The position numbers were made by a program, and so were the translations under genes. Below, piece after piece: positions 22,901-33,339 of a stretch of 64,000 nt of DNA; within the stretch, counting starts at the first letter, position 1; every line of letters starts with the position of its first letter. Source of the stretch: Lantana camara (lineage: Eukaryota > Streptophyta > Magnoliopsida > Lamiales > Verbenaceae). The notes beneath the pieces were generated by a model, which saw nothing but the letters and a program-made list of their open reading frames with translations, had not been told where the DNA came from and did not search any database. Location of the stretch: assembly GCA_037501455.1 (NCBI GenBank), contig CM074856.1, positions 45,041,001-45,105,000 on the forward strand, in the 5' to 3' direction.

Positions 22901-24482
22901 AACTTTTTTTTTAGTCTGGACCCCCTAATGCAATAGTGGCCTTCCATATATTATAATACATTATTCCCATACAAAATTCCACAATTTCCCCCTAAAAGAA
23001 TATTAAAAAGAATCCTATATATTCGAATCATTTGACCAAAATCCCCCTTTATTTAATTTGATGGATAGAGATTGGTTTGATCGAGTCTTTGAAGAAAAAG
23101 GAACCTATTATATATAATTAAAGAATAAAATACTATATGATTAGCCTAAGGAGAAGATGCTTTTTTCTTTATTTATGTGAATATATACTTTTCTTGTGGT
23201 TTATGTATCCCATTTATTTTGAATCCGAATCGTATCGACCACTGATATAACATGTATATTTCTCTTTATCAATAATAAATGGATGTCTAAAAATTCAAAT
23301 ACGAGAAACTTTGATTGAGAATTAAGTAGATGTTAAAGTCTACTATATGAAAATAAAAAGATTGTTTCAAAAAAAATATTTGAGAATTAAAGGATGGGCT
23401 GAAATGCAGAAGTCCATGTAGGTGCGCCGAAGAGTTTGACATATTGTAAGTGGACTCCATTTGTACTAAGTCCATCAAGGATGGGCTCTACTCTCTATAA
23501 CTACACTGTACACTCTAACTTTCGTCATAATAAGTCATTAACTAATAACTACAAATTATTACTATTATTATTTTCCTACACGATTCTGACAAAGTCCTCC
23601 GAATAGCTTCCCCAACCCCAACAATATCATGTGTTATCTTTTGTTAGTAGAACAATTGTTCTATTATATAAGTGTACAGAGGGGTTAATCTAAGTGGTTA
23701 AACGTTTATTTTTCTAGGATAATGACGCGAATTCGAATCCATTATATCATTTAGGTGAAAAGAAAACGTCAACCGTCAAACCCCTAAAATAACCACTTTA
23801 GTCTCTTAAAGATTTTTTTTTCTCTTCTCTTCTCTTCTCATCTCACCTCACTTCAATTCATTTATATTCTTTTATCCCTTTTTCATATTTTTCAATTTTT
23901 AATCTGATTGTATTTTTACTAACATGTATTATCTTATTCTATTATTCATTTATGTATCATAAATTCAATAACTATATCAAAAATAATTATAAAATCAATA
24001 TCAATACGAAAAATCCCATTTCAATATATAATTAAATGTTACATTAGCACATGCATATAGTGCGCCAACTTACATTAAGATTTTAAGTTTTAATTACTAC
24101 CCTATTATATTTTCACAAAATAAAATCTTCTTTAACGTTACATGAGACATCAAGTGATTAGAATAACTATGATACTAATTGCCACGAAAAATGAAATAAA
24201 TTTCTAAAAGTTCCAAATGGGGACAAAATGTAGGTCAGCAATCGGGAGAATTCGGCACGTTGGAGAAGTCATTCCAAATATAAAACATAAATAATAAAAA
24301 AAACATTATACTAAAATTTGAGACAAATTATTGGATTTGCAGCCAACCAAAAGCGAAGAGGACCACCTTAGTTATGTTTCCTATGTTTTAATGAAATGAA
24401 AATGTAAGTACCATAAAAGGTTTATGGCATTAATAGACAAATACGTGACCTCCATAGCCATCTCTCCTTTTCTACATACACG
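19948..24482. other. Intergenic DNA, 4.5 kb
   Basis: 3' flank of the 19495 gene (poly-T run near 20048-20070), then AT-rich DNA with no supported gene. A weak SINE-like segment is at about 23672-23850. An ATT run occurs at about 21147-21168. Confidence 0.5.
23672..23850 (+). mobile_element. Possible tRNA-derived SINE remnant
   Basis: TCTAAGTGGTTAAACG resembles an A box. GAATTCGAATCC, about 35 bases further on, resembles the tRNA B box GGTTCGAATCC. The segment ends near a run of T followed by (CTTCT)n. No target duplication was identified. Confidence 0.25.
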
Positions 24483-24494
24483 TCTTCCCATTCT

Positions 24495-24496
24495 CC

Positions 24497-24529
<33 letters not shown>
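24495..24529 (+). repeat. (CT)n tract in RHF2A 5' leader
   Basis: Near-perfect CT dinucleotide repeat. Pyrimidine-rich tracts of this kind are common close to plant transcription starts, and it lies about 155 bp before the probable start codon. Confidence 0.7.
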
Positions 24530-24682
24530 CAAGGTTTTTGTGAATGCGACCTTTGCGTTGAATTTTTTTTTCTTTTGGGGGGGTTTTTAGAGGGGGAATT
24601 TATTTGCCGGATCGTCGAATTTGGTGGGATTGTTCTCCAGTTCTTGACCCATTCATTTTCGGTTGAAATTTTCTATTCTTTA

Positions 24683-27166
24683 ATGGAGGTAATGGTTTGA
24701 TTTCGCGGATGTTGTGATAATCGAAGCTTCGGGTTTTGTTCCGATCTGATCGTTTGTATTTGGGGTCCAATTGATGAAATTCTTATCCATTTGTATGTTA
24801 TTGGTTTTGCTATTTCTTGGTTTTATTGGTTCTGTTGAAATTGTGCTTTGTGATTACATGTGTGTGTATAAATGTGGGTATTTTGATTGTTTGGTGTCTC
24901 GTCTGGAAGGATTTGGGTCGATGTTGTTGTCAGGAGAATGTTGGTGCTTGTGAAGAATTTCGGTTGGTTTGTGTGTATTATTTTTATTAATCGATTTTTT
25001 TGATGTTTCCCCATTTTGGTAATCGAGTTCCAGCCTGATTCCCATGTTTCCCCATTTTGATGTTTCTCAAAAGCAGGTGAATTATGGGAAAATATGCCAC
25101 AAATATGATGTTTTGCTGCTTCTTTTTTTTTTTTTTTTTTTCCAATTTATTTGCCTCGTGCTGGTATGAACTTGCTCATAACAAGGATATATGTGGATTA
25201 AGGATAATTTTAATAGATTTATCTGGGAACTAGATTTCTTTCTTGTTTTGTTTATGCTCTTTGATTGCAGGTTTCAGTAATGGATGAGGGCAAGAAGGCA
25301 GAGACTCATATGACATCAGCTGCAGCTTTTGTGGAAGGGGGGATTCAGGAGGCATGTGATGATTCTTGTAGTATATGCCTTGAGGGCTTTTCTGATAGTG
25401 ATCCCTCCACAGTAAGTGCCAAAATAGTGTTTCATTTGATTGAATATATTTTGATACTATCATGAAATCCGCCGATCGTGTCTTGTAGGTGACAAACTGC
25501 AAGCATGAGTTCCACCTCCAATGCGTTCTGGAATGGTATGCGTGTGTGCATTTGAAGTTTAGAAATATGGTTTTACAATATCCTATCTTGTACAGTTGTA
25601 CTTATTCGTAATTTCGTCCTCCCCAATTATCACCCAAGCATTGGTCTTTATGTGATTCTTGTGTCTTAGTTAAGGTTAGAATTCATCTTCAAAGTGTATT
25701 GTGTATTACCATATGAGATATATCTATTATCTTTTAAATTTAAGAATTTTTGCTAAATTGAATTTGTGTTTAATTGCACTATTCTTGTAAGATTTGACGA
25801 CATTTGCTGGCAAGTTATGTTGTAGTTTGAGTATTAGCATGTGAGGGCTATCAGTTATGAAAGATGTACAAAAAACTAATTTGGCAGTAAGTTTATAAGG
25901 AGAAGAAACTTATCTTTCAGTGTATGAAACAGGTGCCAAAGAAGTTCCAATTGTCCAATGTGCTGGCAAAATATCAGCCTGAAAGATCCTATAGGGTTTG
26001 GCTCTGATGTTCTTCTTTTCTTTTAGTTTCCATTTGGTCTTCTCATTAAGTTAATTTGTTCCTCAATAGGATTGATAGAATTTATGTTTCTATTTTTATG
26101 GCAGTCAAGAATTGCTTGAGGGTGTAGAACGGGAGAGAAGTCTTAGGTTAACCCCACCAAGGAACACAGCCATACTGCGTCATCCAGCCTTTGGAGACTT
26201 CGAATTGCAACATGTTTGTTCTTAATCTTTGTTTGTTAACTTTTTGAACATGGCCTGATGGTCTACTGTTGATTTTTTCATGGCTTTTCTCATGAATGCA
26301 GTTACCAGTTGGAGTAGATGATGCTGAACTTGAGGACCGTATTATCCAACACTTAGCAGCGGCTGCTGCGATGGGTAGGACCCACCGTATTGCTAGGAGG
26401 GAGGGCTCAAGGAGCCACCCCTCTGCTCATGCCCGCCCACAGTTTGTTGTTATTTCATCTCATCCTAATGGAGAAGATCCTAATCCATCTGCATCAACTG
26501 AAAATAATAATCCATCTTTAAACAATGAAGGCAGACAACGTAGGCCATCTCCTGCTCAAAGCAATCAAATTTCATCTTCATCTACTGGGAGAGTACCATC
26601 TAATGATAATAGGTAGTGTTTGTTTATACATGGCAACATTTGATTCATATGAATTTACCATTAATATTGTTTCCGTTTTCAGAAACCTTGTGAATCAGTC
26701 TTCATTGCCAAATCAGGACAGAGCGGGGCCCTCAGAGTTTCAGTCTTTCTCGGATTCTTGGAGATCTCGATTCAGTTCGATGTCAATGAAGTATGAGTTT
26801 GTTGGTTAAATGAGAAAACGTTACTATTGCATTATATGTAGATTTTAGCAATTACTAAATGTTTGCATGTTACTTGTGTGAAGATATAAAGAGTCGATTT
26901 CGAAGAGTACAAAAGAGTTGAAGGATAAGCTTTTTTCTCGTAGCCCTTCAATGTCTGATATTGGTTTGGAAGTAAGGAGGGAAGTAAATGCTGGAATTGC
27001 TACTGTATCGCGAATGATGGAGCGCCTTGAAACTAGAGATAATAATGGGGGCACAGCAAATTCATCAGCGACTGAACAAGGCAACAATCATAGGGGAACT
27101 CCTGATGATACACCACTCAATGGCAATAATTCTCCATCTTTACCTGCAAGATCTATTTCAAGTTAA
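24683..27166 (+). CDS. RHF2A: RING-type E3 ubiquitin ligase, RHF2A-like (8 coding exons)
   Basis: Exons: 24683-24688, 25271-25411, 25489-25535, 25933-25995, 26105-26213, 26302-26612, 26683-26790, 26884-27166. All introns are GT-AG and the joined frame is 355 residues. A six-base first coding exon (ATGGAG) splices in frame to GTTTCAGTAATG; if unused, translation starts at 25280 (350 residues). The RING-H2 finger is C35-x2-C38...C53-K-H55-x2-H58-x2-C61...C72-P-M-C75. After it come the family blocks PRNTAILRHPAFGDFELQHLPVG and IIQHLAAAAAMGR, a Ser/Asn-rich low-complexity middle, and the C-terminal YKESISKSTKELKDKLFS and EVNAGIATVSRMMERLE segments. This matches Arabidopsis RHF2A, which with RHF1A promotes proteasomal degradation of the CDK inhibitor ICK4/KRP6 during gametogenesis. 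The assignment to RHF2A rather than RHF1A rests on overall similarity. Likely acts in cytosol/nucleus. Confidence 0.93.
24689..25270 (+). other. First intron of RHF2A-like gene
   Basis: Starts GTAATGG after ATGGAG and ends TTTGATTGCAG. It separates the two candidate start codons. T-rich, as expected for a plant leader intron. A 60-codon hydrophobic frame inside it is probably not translated. Confidence 0.7.
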
Positions 27167-28774
27167 GATTTATAATATTATTCTAGAAGGGACGTCCTTC
27201 CTCAGCATTTCATCTTTGAAGGTGAGTTATTGACTTGTCATGGTTGTCTTTTTGGTGTTTATTTGCTTTAATGTTTATCAGCACACGACCTACACATTGG
27301 TGCATTTGTAGCTCATCTCAAGTTCTTAATGATTGGTCAAGCTTGGTTCTTGACACGTTTCTTGTGTTAACCAACATAATCTTCCAAATCAGTATAGCTC
27401 TTTGCAGGGCAGCAAGCGAAAGTTCTAATGGTCTATTTTTATCTTTTTAAAAGAAAATGTACATACTTGAAGAAAATGCACACAAATTTTGGTAAACTTG
27501 GTGAGAATGTGCACGTAGTAGATCGTGTATGGAACGGGGAACAAATAGGAGTTTGAGTTAGTCAATTATGTGAAATGTCATTTAGTTTATGTATGCTGAA
27601 GTTGGGTTTATGAACAGAATCCATTGCAGCAAAAGTTGAGCTTCAGTTGTGCATAGTGAAAAGGTTATATTTCATCCAGTAGGTTTTTTTTTTCTACTGG
27701 GTGAATTTACGCTTACCCCAGAAGAGAAAGGGTACTAAAGATTTAGATTCTTCTGAGTATTTGTGTGCATTTCTCCTGGTAATCCTGTTTGTAATCTAAC
27801 ATGTATTATTCGTTTTTCATCACACATTCTTCGTGCTGTGTTTTTCAGGTTTTTCCGAAGAATAGTACTTTTATTTGCGAACTTTGATGAGTTTCGTTTT
27901 GTCAAATTTCAGGTCTATGTTTCACTACTCCAAATATGACATGCTGAGGAAGAAGAGACCAAGGGATTTAACTTGAGTAAGGCACTGTTTTTTGATACCA
28001 ATAACTGGAGAGGAACTTTTAGGGGAAGAACAGTTGGAAAACTTGCTGTCATATCTTTTTACTTACCTGTAAATGCGAACCTGGATCTGTCATGAAGTTT
28101 CCGGAGGTAGAATGTGCCCACATAATAGCATGATGGATTCGTTTTCTTTCTTTTTTCCCGAATCAATGCATGAAACTTATGAAGCGTTCGGTTCTAGCTT
28201 AACATTTGATGGTTTAGCGCCTTGAGTTCGCTTCATGTATACCTACAACCTCGGCTTATTATAATATCTAATGCATCGTCTGTTGCATCTGTATTCACCA
28301 TTGGTGAATATCTGCTCCAAATGTTTTTTCTCATATTTGTTTTTGTTGTTGAAAGAAGAAATTCTAAGTTAGTGATTGTCTTGTTTCCTTTGTTTACTTG
28401 CCTTTTGACATTGTCTGCTATGGTCCATGGGCACTACACGGAATCAGCAACACAAAACGTTTACTTTCATTTACGACTTGATAGGTGTTTGACATGATAT
28501 TTAACATGACTCGATATGATATGACAATATTTTTAGAAGTTTATGCAGAATATATTATTGTGAATTTGAGAAATATGGCCTTGTTTTAGATGTGCGGTTG
28601 CTGAAAATAATCAATTTAGGCCAATAATGCGGGGACAAGAAAATTGGAAAAATAGGTTCCGACAAGTAAATCATCAACGCAAGGACATAAGCTGCACTAA
28701 AGTTCTCATGTTTTGTCGGTATCAGACAATAGCCATCTTTGCATTTTGGTGACTTCAATTTATATGGATCCCAC
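27167..28774 (+). other. 3' UTR and downstream region of RHF2A-like gene
   Basis: The 3' UTR may itself be spliced: a good donor follows at about 27221 (TTTGAAG|GTGAGT) and acceptors occur near 27849 (TTTTTCAG) and 27912 (AATTTCAG). No other gene is supported before the MITE cluster at 28783. Confidence 0.4.
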
Positions 28775-28782
28775 CAAGTAAC

Positions 28783-29899
28783 TAGGGAGAATCTGAATTC
28801 GACAAGGAAATCCGAATCCGAATTTTATAGGATTTGAATAGATTTATTTTGAATCCATACATAATCAGGTTGGATTAGATTCGATATAAGATCCGGTTCA
28901 ATAAGAAATAAACTCTAATTTTTTAAATAACAAATTCAATATAAAAATATAGATGTAATTACATAATATTTAATAAATAATTGTTATTTAATGGATTATT
29001 TGATGGCGTTGTTTATATTTATTTAAAATAAGTTAATTTTAACTTATTAATAAAGAAAAAATATATACTTTTAGATGAAACAATTCAAATTTATTATTAT
29101 TTAAAGTGAGAAATATGTGAAATTTTTAATTTTAATAATTTTACTTAATATTATGTACTAGTAATCGATTTATTTAATTAAATATTATATATAAAATCAG
29201 ATTGGGATTTTTAATGAATCAGATTCTTTAATTCCATATTTGGTCTATTTATTTCGGATAACGAATATTTATAATCGGATGAATATGTTAAAATTCGGAT
29301 CGAATTTGGATTAAAATCCGACCCATTGACTATGGTTGTCAATTGGTCGGATTTTAATCCGAATCCGATCCGATTATTTACACATTCGACCAATAAAAAA
29401 GTTCGATGGATCATATCCGATTATAAATATCCATTATTTGAAATAAATAGAGCGAATATGAAATTAAAGAATCCGATCCGTTAAAGATCCGAATCCGACT
29501 ATTTATAATATTTTATTAATAAAGAATACTAATAAAAATAATTAAAAATTAAACTTCCATTATATGTATCATTGCATTGATAATATATCTTTCGATATTT
29601 ATCTTAAAATAATATATAATCTTTCATTAATAATCTTAAATTAACAAATATTACATAAAATACATGTAGAAATAATAACTAACTAATTAAATATGAAAAA
29701 AAATAAACTTTATTGTTAATCGGGTCGGATCTTTTATCGGATCGGGTCGGATGAGACCAGATTTTATGCGGACTCTAACATTTATGAATCCGAATCCTAT
29801 AGGATTCAGACTCGGATTTGATAATCGGATATCCTTATCGGATTCGGATTCGAAATTTTCAAATCCGACCCGTTGACAATCCTACCATTGACAGCCCTA
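28783..29899. mobile_element. hAT-type MITE carrying a nested MITE
   Basis: The left end is a worn TAGGGAGAATC..., the right end ...ACAGCCCTA. A perfect 8-bp duplication CAAGTAAC flanks it (28775-28782, 29900-29907). After removing the nested element (29331-29884 plus one 8-bp TSD copy) about 555 bp remain, homologous to 16502-17144 in the same order (CCGAATCCGAATTTTATAGG, long AT interior, AATCCGACCCATTGAC). Confidence 0.9.
29331..29884. mobile_element. Nested hAT-type MITE, 554 bp
   Basis: TIRs TATGGTTGTCAATTGGTCGG and the complement of CCGACCCGTTGACAATCCTA. A perfect 8-bp duplication CCATTGAC (29323-29330, 29885-29892) lies inside the right terminal repeat of the host MITE. Same subterminal ATCCGA-rich structure as the host but reversed in orientation and less worn. 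Confidence 0.9.
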
Positions 29900-30035
29900 C
29901 AAGTAACAACCAAGGGCTTCAAATTTTCTTCAAGCCCAACCCCTGTATTTCAAATTATAGGATTTGGGCGGGGCTCCATGGCCCATGCTTTATGTTGGGT
30001 TGGGCCTGACACTATTCACCTATGGCCTTTCTTAA

Positions 30036-30728
30036 TAGGGTTGTCAACGACTCAACGGATCAGTTTTTAATATACGTTTGTTCCAAATTTTAATATATTT
30101 GACCGATAAAAGAGTTTGACGGCGACATTCGATTATAATTATTTTTATTTTGAAATAAATAGATCAATTATGAACTCAAGAAAATCGGATCAAGTGAAAT
30201 ATTTATTTTACATATCTTTATAATACATATTTCATTACTTATTATTTAAATAACCCATCATTCTCTATTAATAATTTTTAAAGTTAATATATTTTAGATT
30301 AATAGGGGCAGTTTGAAATAACTCCCCAGTCCCCATCAGTTTGGAATATTTTTACTTTAACTCCCCATAAAAATATACTACATAATAGGATATAAATACG
30401 GCATTAGAACGTTTTAATACTACATTTTGTGAAAATTATACAACATATTTTGAGAGATATTTTAAGTACGACATTTTGTGAAAATTATACGATATTTTTC
30501 CAAAATGGGGAGTTAAGTAAAAATATGATGTACATTTGGAAATTTATCTCACATTATCCGTTAATATAGGAGAAAAATAATATATAGCACATCAAATTGT
30601 AATTATTTGATGAATATTATATACTTATGTTAAACAGTATATTTATTGAAATCGCTCGTCATATTCTCTTATCGGATTCGAATCAAGGTCTTTTTAATTC
30701 GGTCCGAACTCATCGATTGGCAACCCTA
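30036..30728. mobile_element. Degraded relative of the TAGGGCTGTCAAC MITE family
   Basis: Left TAGGGTTGTCAACGACTCAA, right ...CATCGATTGGCAACCCTA. Internal words such as AAAGAGTTTGACGG and GAAATAAATAGATC match the other family members. Flanks share only CTTAA, so the 8-bp TSD is not confirmed. An additional hairpin-like sequence occupies 30350-30523. Confidence 0.7.
30350..30523. repeat. Small inverted-repeat insertion inside a MITE
   Basis: TTTTACTTTAACTCCCCA at the left and its near-complement TGGGGAGTTAAGTAAAAA at the right enclose about 140 bp. That interior contains two direct copies of CATTTTGTGAAAATTATAC. This segment is absent from the sister MITEs, so it is probably a separate tiny insertion. 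Confidence 0.5.
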
Positions 30729-30809
30729 CGCTTAACAATTTAATTTATGTTTAAGGACCCATATTCGAGTTCACTCTAGTATTTACTACTTTTCGAGTAT
30801 TTTTGTTAT

Positions 30810-31320
30810 ATTTTTTTTTAAAGCCAAACCCCTCAAAGGGAGATATTATTGAAGATCAAGAAGAACAATAATAAAAATACAAAGAATAACAGAAAAATTA
30901 ATGCTAGCCGAAGCCGCAATTCCAATAAATTTGTGAGCTATTATATTAGCATCACGTCTAGTAAAAGAAACAAACTCCTTGAAGTTGAAGGTCCGATCTG
31001 GATGAAGTTCCGCAGCCAGTTTCGCAGCCGCTTTTTCTCCAGATTGAGAAGAACAGATTAATTGGCCTACAGCAGATAACTCGGCCAAAAATTTTCTCGG
31101 AGAATCACATAAAATAATAAAAAAACTAACTAAACTTTCATACGGAAGCGACAAAATTTCCATACGGAAGGGATAAAATTTCCATTTGGAAGACTTGAAA
31201 GAAAACATAACGTAAAAGAAAGAAAGACGCAAACCGATGATTGCAGCAGATTTCGATGGAACAAATCTGAGAAGTTGATGGTAGAATAGAATTGAATCGG
31301 TCCGGCAGTGGAGCAATGAT
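30810..31320 (-). pseudogene. LINE-like 3' remnant with RNase H-type fragment
   Basis: On the minus strand a frame ends in FKEFVSFTRRDANIIAHKFI, which matches the end of the RNase H-like (RVT_3) domain usual in plant LINEs (pattern ...RRxANxxAHxLA). A short tail and then TTTAAAAAAAAATATAAC, a poly(A)-like end, follow. Upstream of the motif the frame is not convincingly conserved, so this is a 5'-truncated, decayed copy. A host gene fragment with the same domain cannot be excluded. Confidence 0.45.
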
Positions 31321-31350
31321 AGAATTCTCCACCACCGGATCGAAACTTCA

Positions 31351-33019
31351 ATTGATAACTTTATATTGAGTTTGAATCACGTAGAATCGAATATTTTTGT
31401 TATTAATTTACTATGTTTGACCTAAGAAGATTGTCGATTTTTTTTTTTTTTTTTTTTGACCCAAAGATTGTCGAATTTTACTCATCAAGAAATCATAAAA
31501 CTAAGAAGGGCTCGTGAAAAATGAGATCTAAATTGAAATAAGTGACAAAAATAAAGTGAATGGGGCCGAACAAGTCGATGGACCACATGCCCTAAATTAA
31601 TTCCCCATTTATTCCCACTTTCCCCATATATTAAATGCAAATTATTTAAAATTACATTCGGCACCGACAGTCATGGCCAATACTTTCTACGAAATATACG
31701 GTCACCAAACTAAAAATCTAAAATATACTATACTTGACACATTACATTATTTTTAATTAAAGTATAAGATTCACAAATCAAATAAATATATAATACACAG
31801 TATGGCTTAGTTGTTTGTATTTGAGGAGTTTAAGTCCATAATGGAATGACATATAACTACAAAATATATTAAATTCCCTTTTCATAAAATGATTTGCATC
31901 TTTATAAAATGACAAAACATTCAACTCAAATATTTATGATCGATAGAATATTGAAATTGTAAGTAATTTATTATCTAGAAACTTTGATAAAAAAAATGAG
32001 AAAATAGTTTTACAAGTCGAATTTTTTATTTAAAGTATTTTCTCGCACCATTCCACGTCTGTAGTTTTTTCGTTGGACAATTTTATTTTGAATTTGATTT
32101 GATCAATTCAGGTCTATACTAACCAGATTCGTTGTTTATACGGTCCAACATATTTTTGGTCTCAATTACATATAATCCAATATCAATATGTATTAATACA
32201 ACATTGCATTAAACTCTCAAAGATGAGTAAATTACTATAACATACAAATACTTCTAAAAATATTACTTTGTCATCTCTTGTCGTGTCCAATATATATATT
32301 GTTCGACACTGGTCATATAAAAATTTCAAGAAAAAATTTGTATTGCCGTATCTGTGTCATATGTGTTCGAATCGTTATGTTCATATCCGTACATCATAAG
32401 TGAATTAATATTAAATATATGAAAATTTACCATATATGAAGCCACTAATCACATCAACAAACTCAAATTATGAAGAAAAATATTGAATTCGGTGATAAAA
32501 AATGATCCCAACACTCCAACGAGGCAAGAACAATAAGGTCAATGAGTTTTGCCACGAAGCTACGAAACAAAAGCTTCATTCACGTTAAAAATGCATGCTC
32601 TCTTTTTCAAACATTATTTAATGATTAATGAATTAATTTATGACCAACTACCCTTCTTTTGATTATTTGACCCATAAATCATATTTTAAAAATATATTAC
32701 AATACCCATAATTATCATTATTTTAATATTATCTCTTTTTATAAGGAAGCATCTTGGGACAAACCAAATATATGCCACTTCCATACATGATACATGAACC
32801 CAGTTGTGCTTTGATTTCTTTTATTAATAATTAGTTTGAATTATTTTTTTTAATTTACAGTTATGTTTGTGATTGGAATAATTTTATTATAATATATCTG
32901 CATAGTAAAATTATGCAGATGACTAATAAGATTAACTATAATTAAAGCAATTTAATAAAAAAAAAACAATTTGCTTTTATATTTCACTTATTTTAGTTCT
33001 AATGGGAGAAATATAGTTA
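31351..33019. other. AT-rich intergenic DNA
   Basis: I see no supported gene or element. Poly-T run near 31440-31457. Confidence 0.5.
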
Positions 33020-33079
33020 TTCTTAATAGGGTTAAATATTTTTTGCACCACAATATTTAGAGCGAATTACACTTTATAT

Positions 33080-33319
33080 TGAAATCAAACCTGGGAATTG
33101 ATTTTTCTCATTCATTCTTCACAAGACACAATAGTGTTTATATACAAGATCTGAGTTGGGAAATAAATATAACAGATCAAGTCTAAAGGTGACATGTGTC
33201 CTCGGGCCTAACTAATCTGTTACTAACAAAAGCGTGAAATTATCTAAGCTAAAAACGTGATACGTGGGACTGACGCGTGAGACTAAAAATCTGATAACTA
33301 TAACTATCTTCTAATTAGA
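33080..33319 (-). repeat. 3' LTR of copia A
   Basis: About 240 bp, plus strand TGAAATCAAACCTGGG... to ...TTCTAATTAGA. Diverged from the 5' LTR by about 9% and lacking an 8-base TGGAAATG-like segment present there. Confidence 0.85.
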
Positions 33320-33339
33320 GAAGACCCCCCCCCCCCCCC

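Noticed and set aside
24771..24953. 60-codon Cys-rich secreted-looking frame in the first RHF2A intron
   Set aside because: Lies within a clear GT-AG intron with no independent promoter evidence. Hydrophobicity follows from T-richness.
30849..31061. 70-codon plus-strand frame
   Set aside because: Opposite the LINE-like RNase H fragment, low-complexity Lys/Asn/Arg content, judged a shadow.
31795..31880. SINE-like A and B boxes (TGGCTTAGTTG, GTTTAAGTCC)
   Set aside because: Only loosely matched, no 3' tail or target duplication, and the region is too AT-rich to judge.
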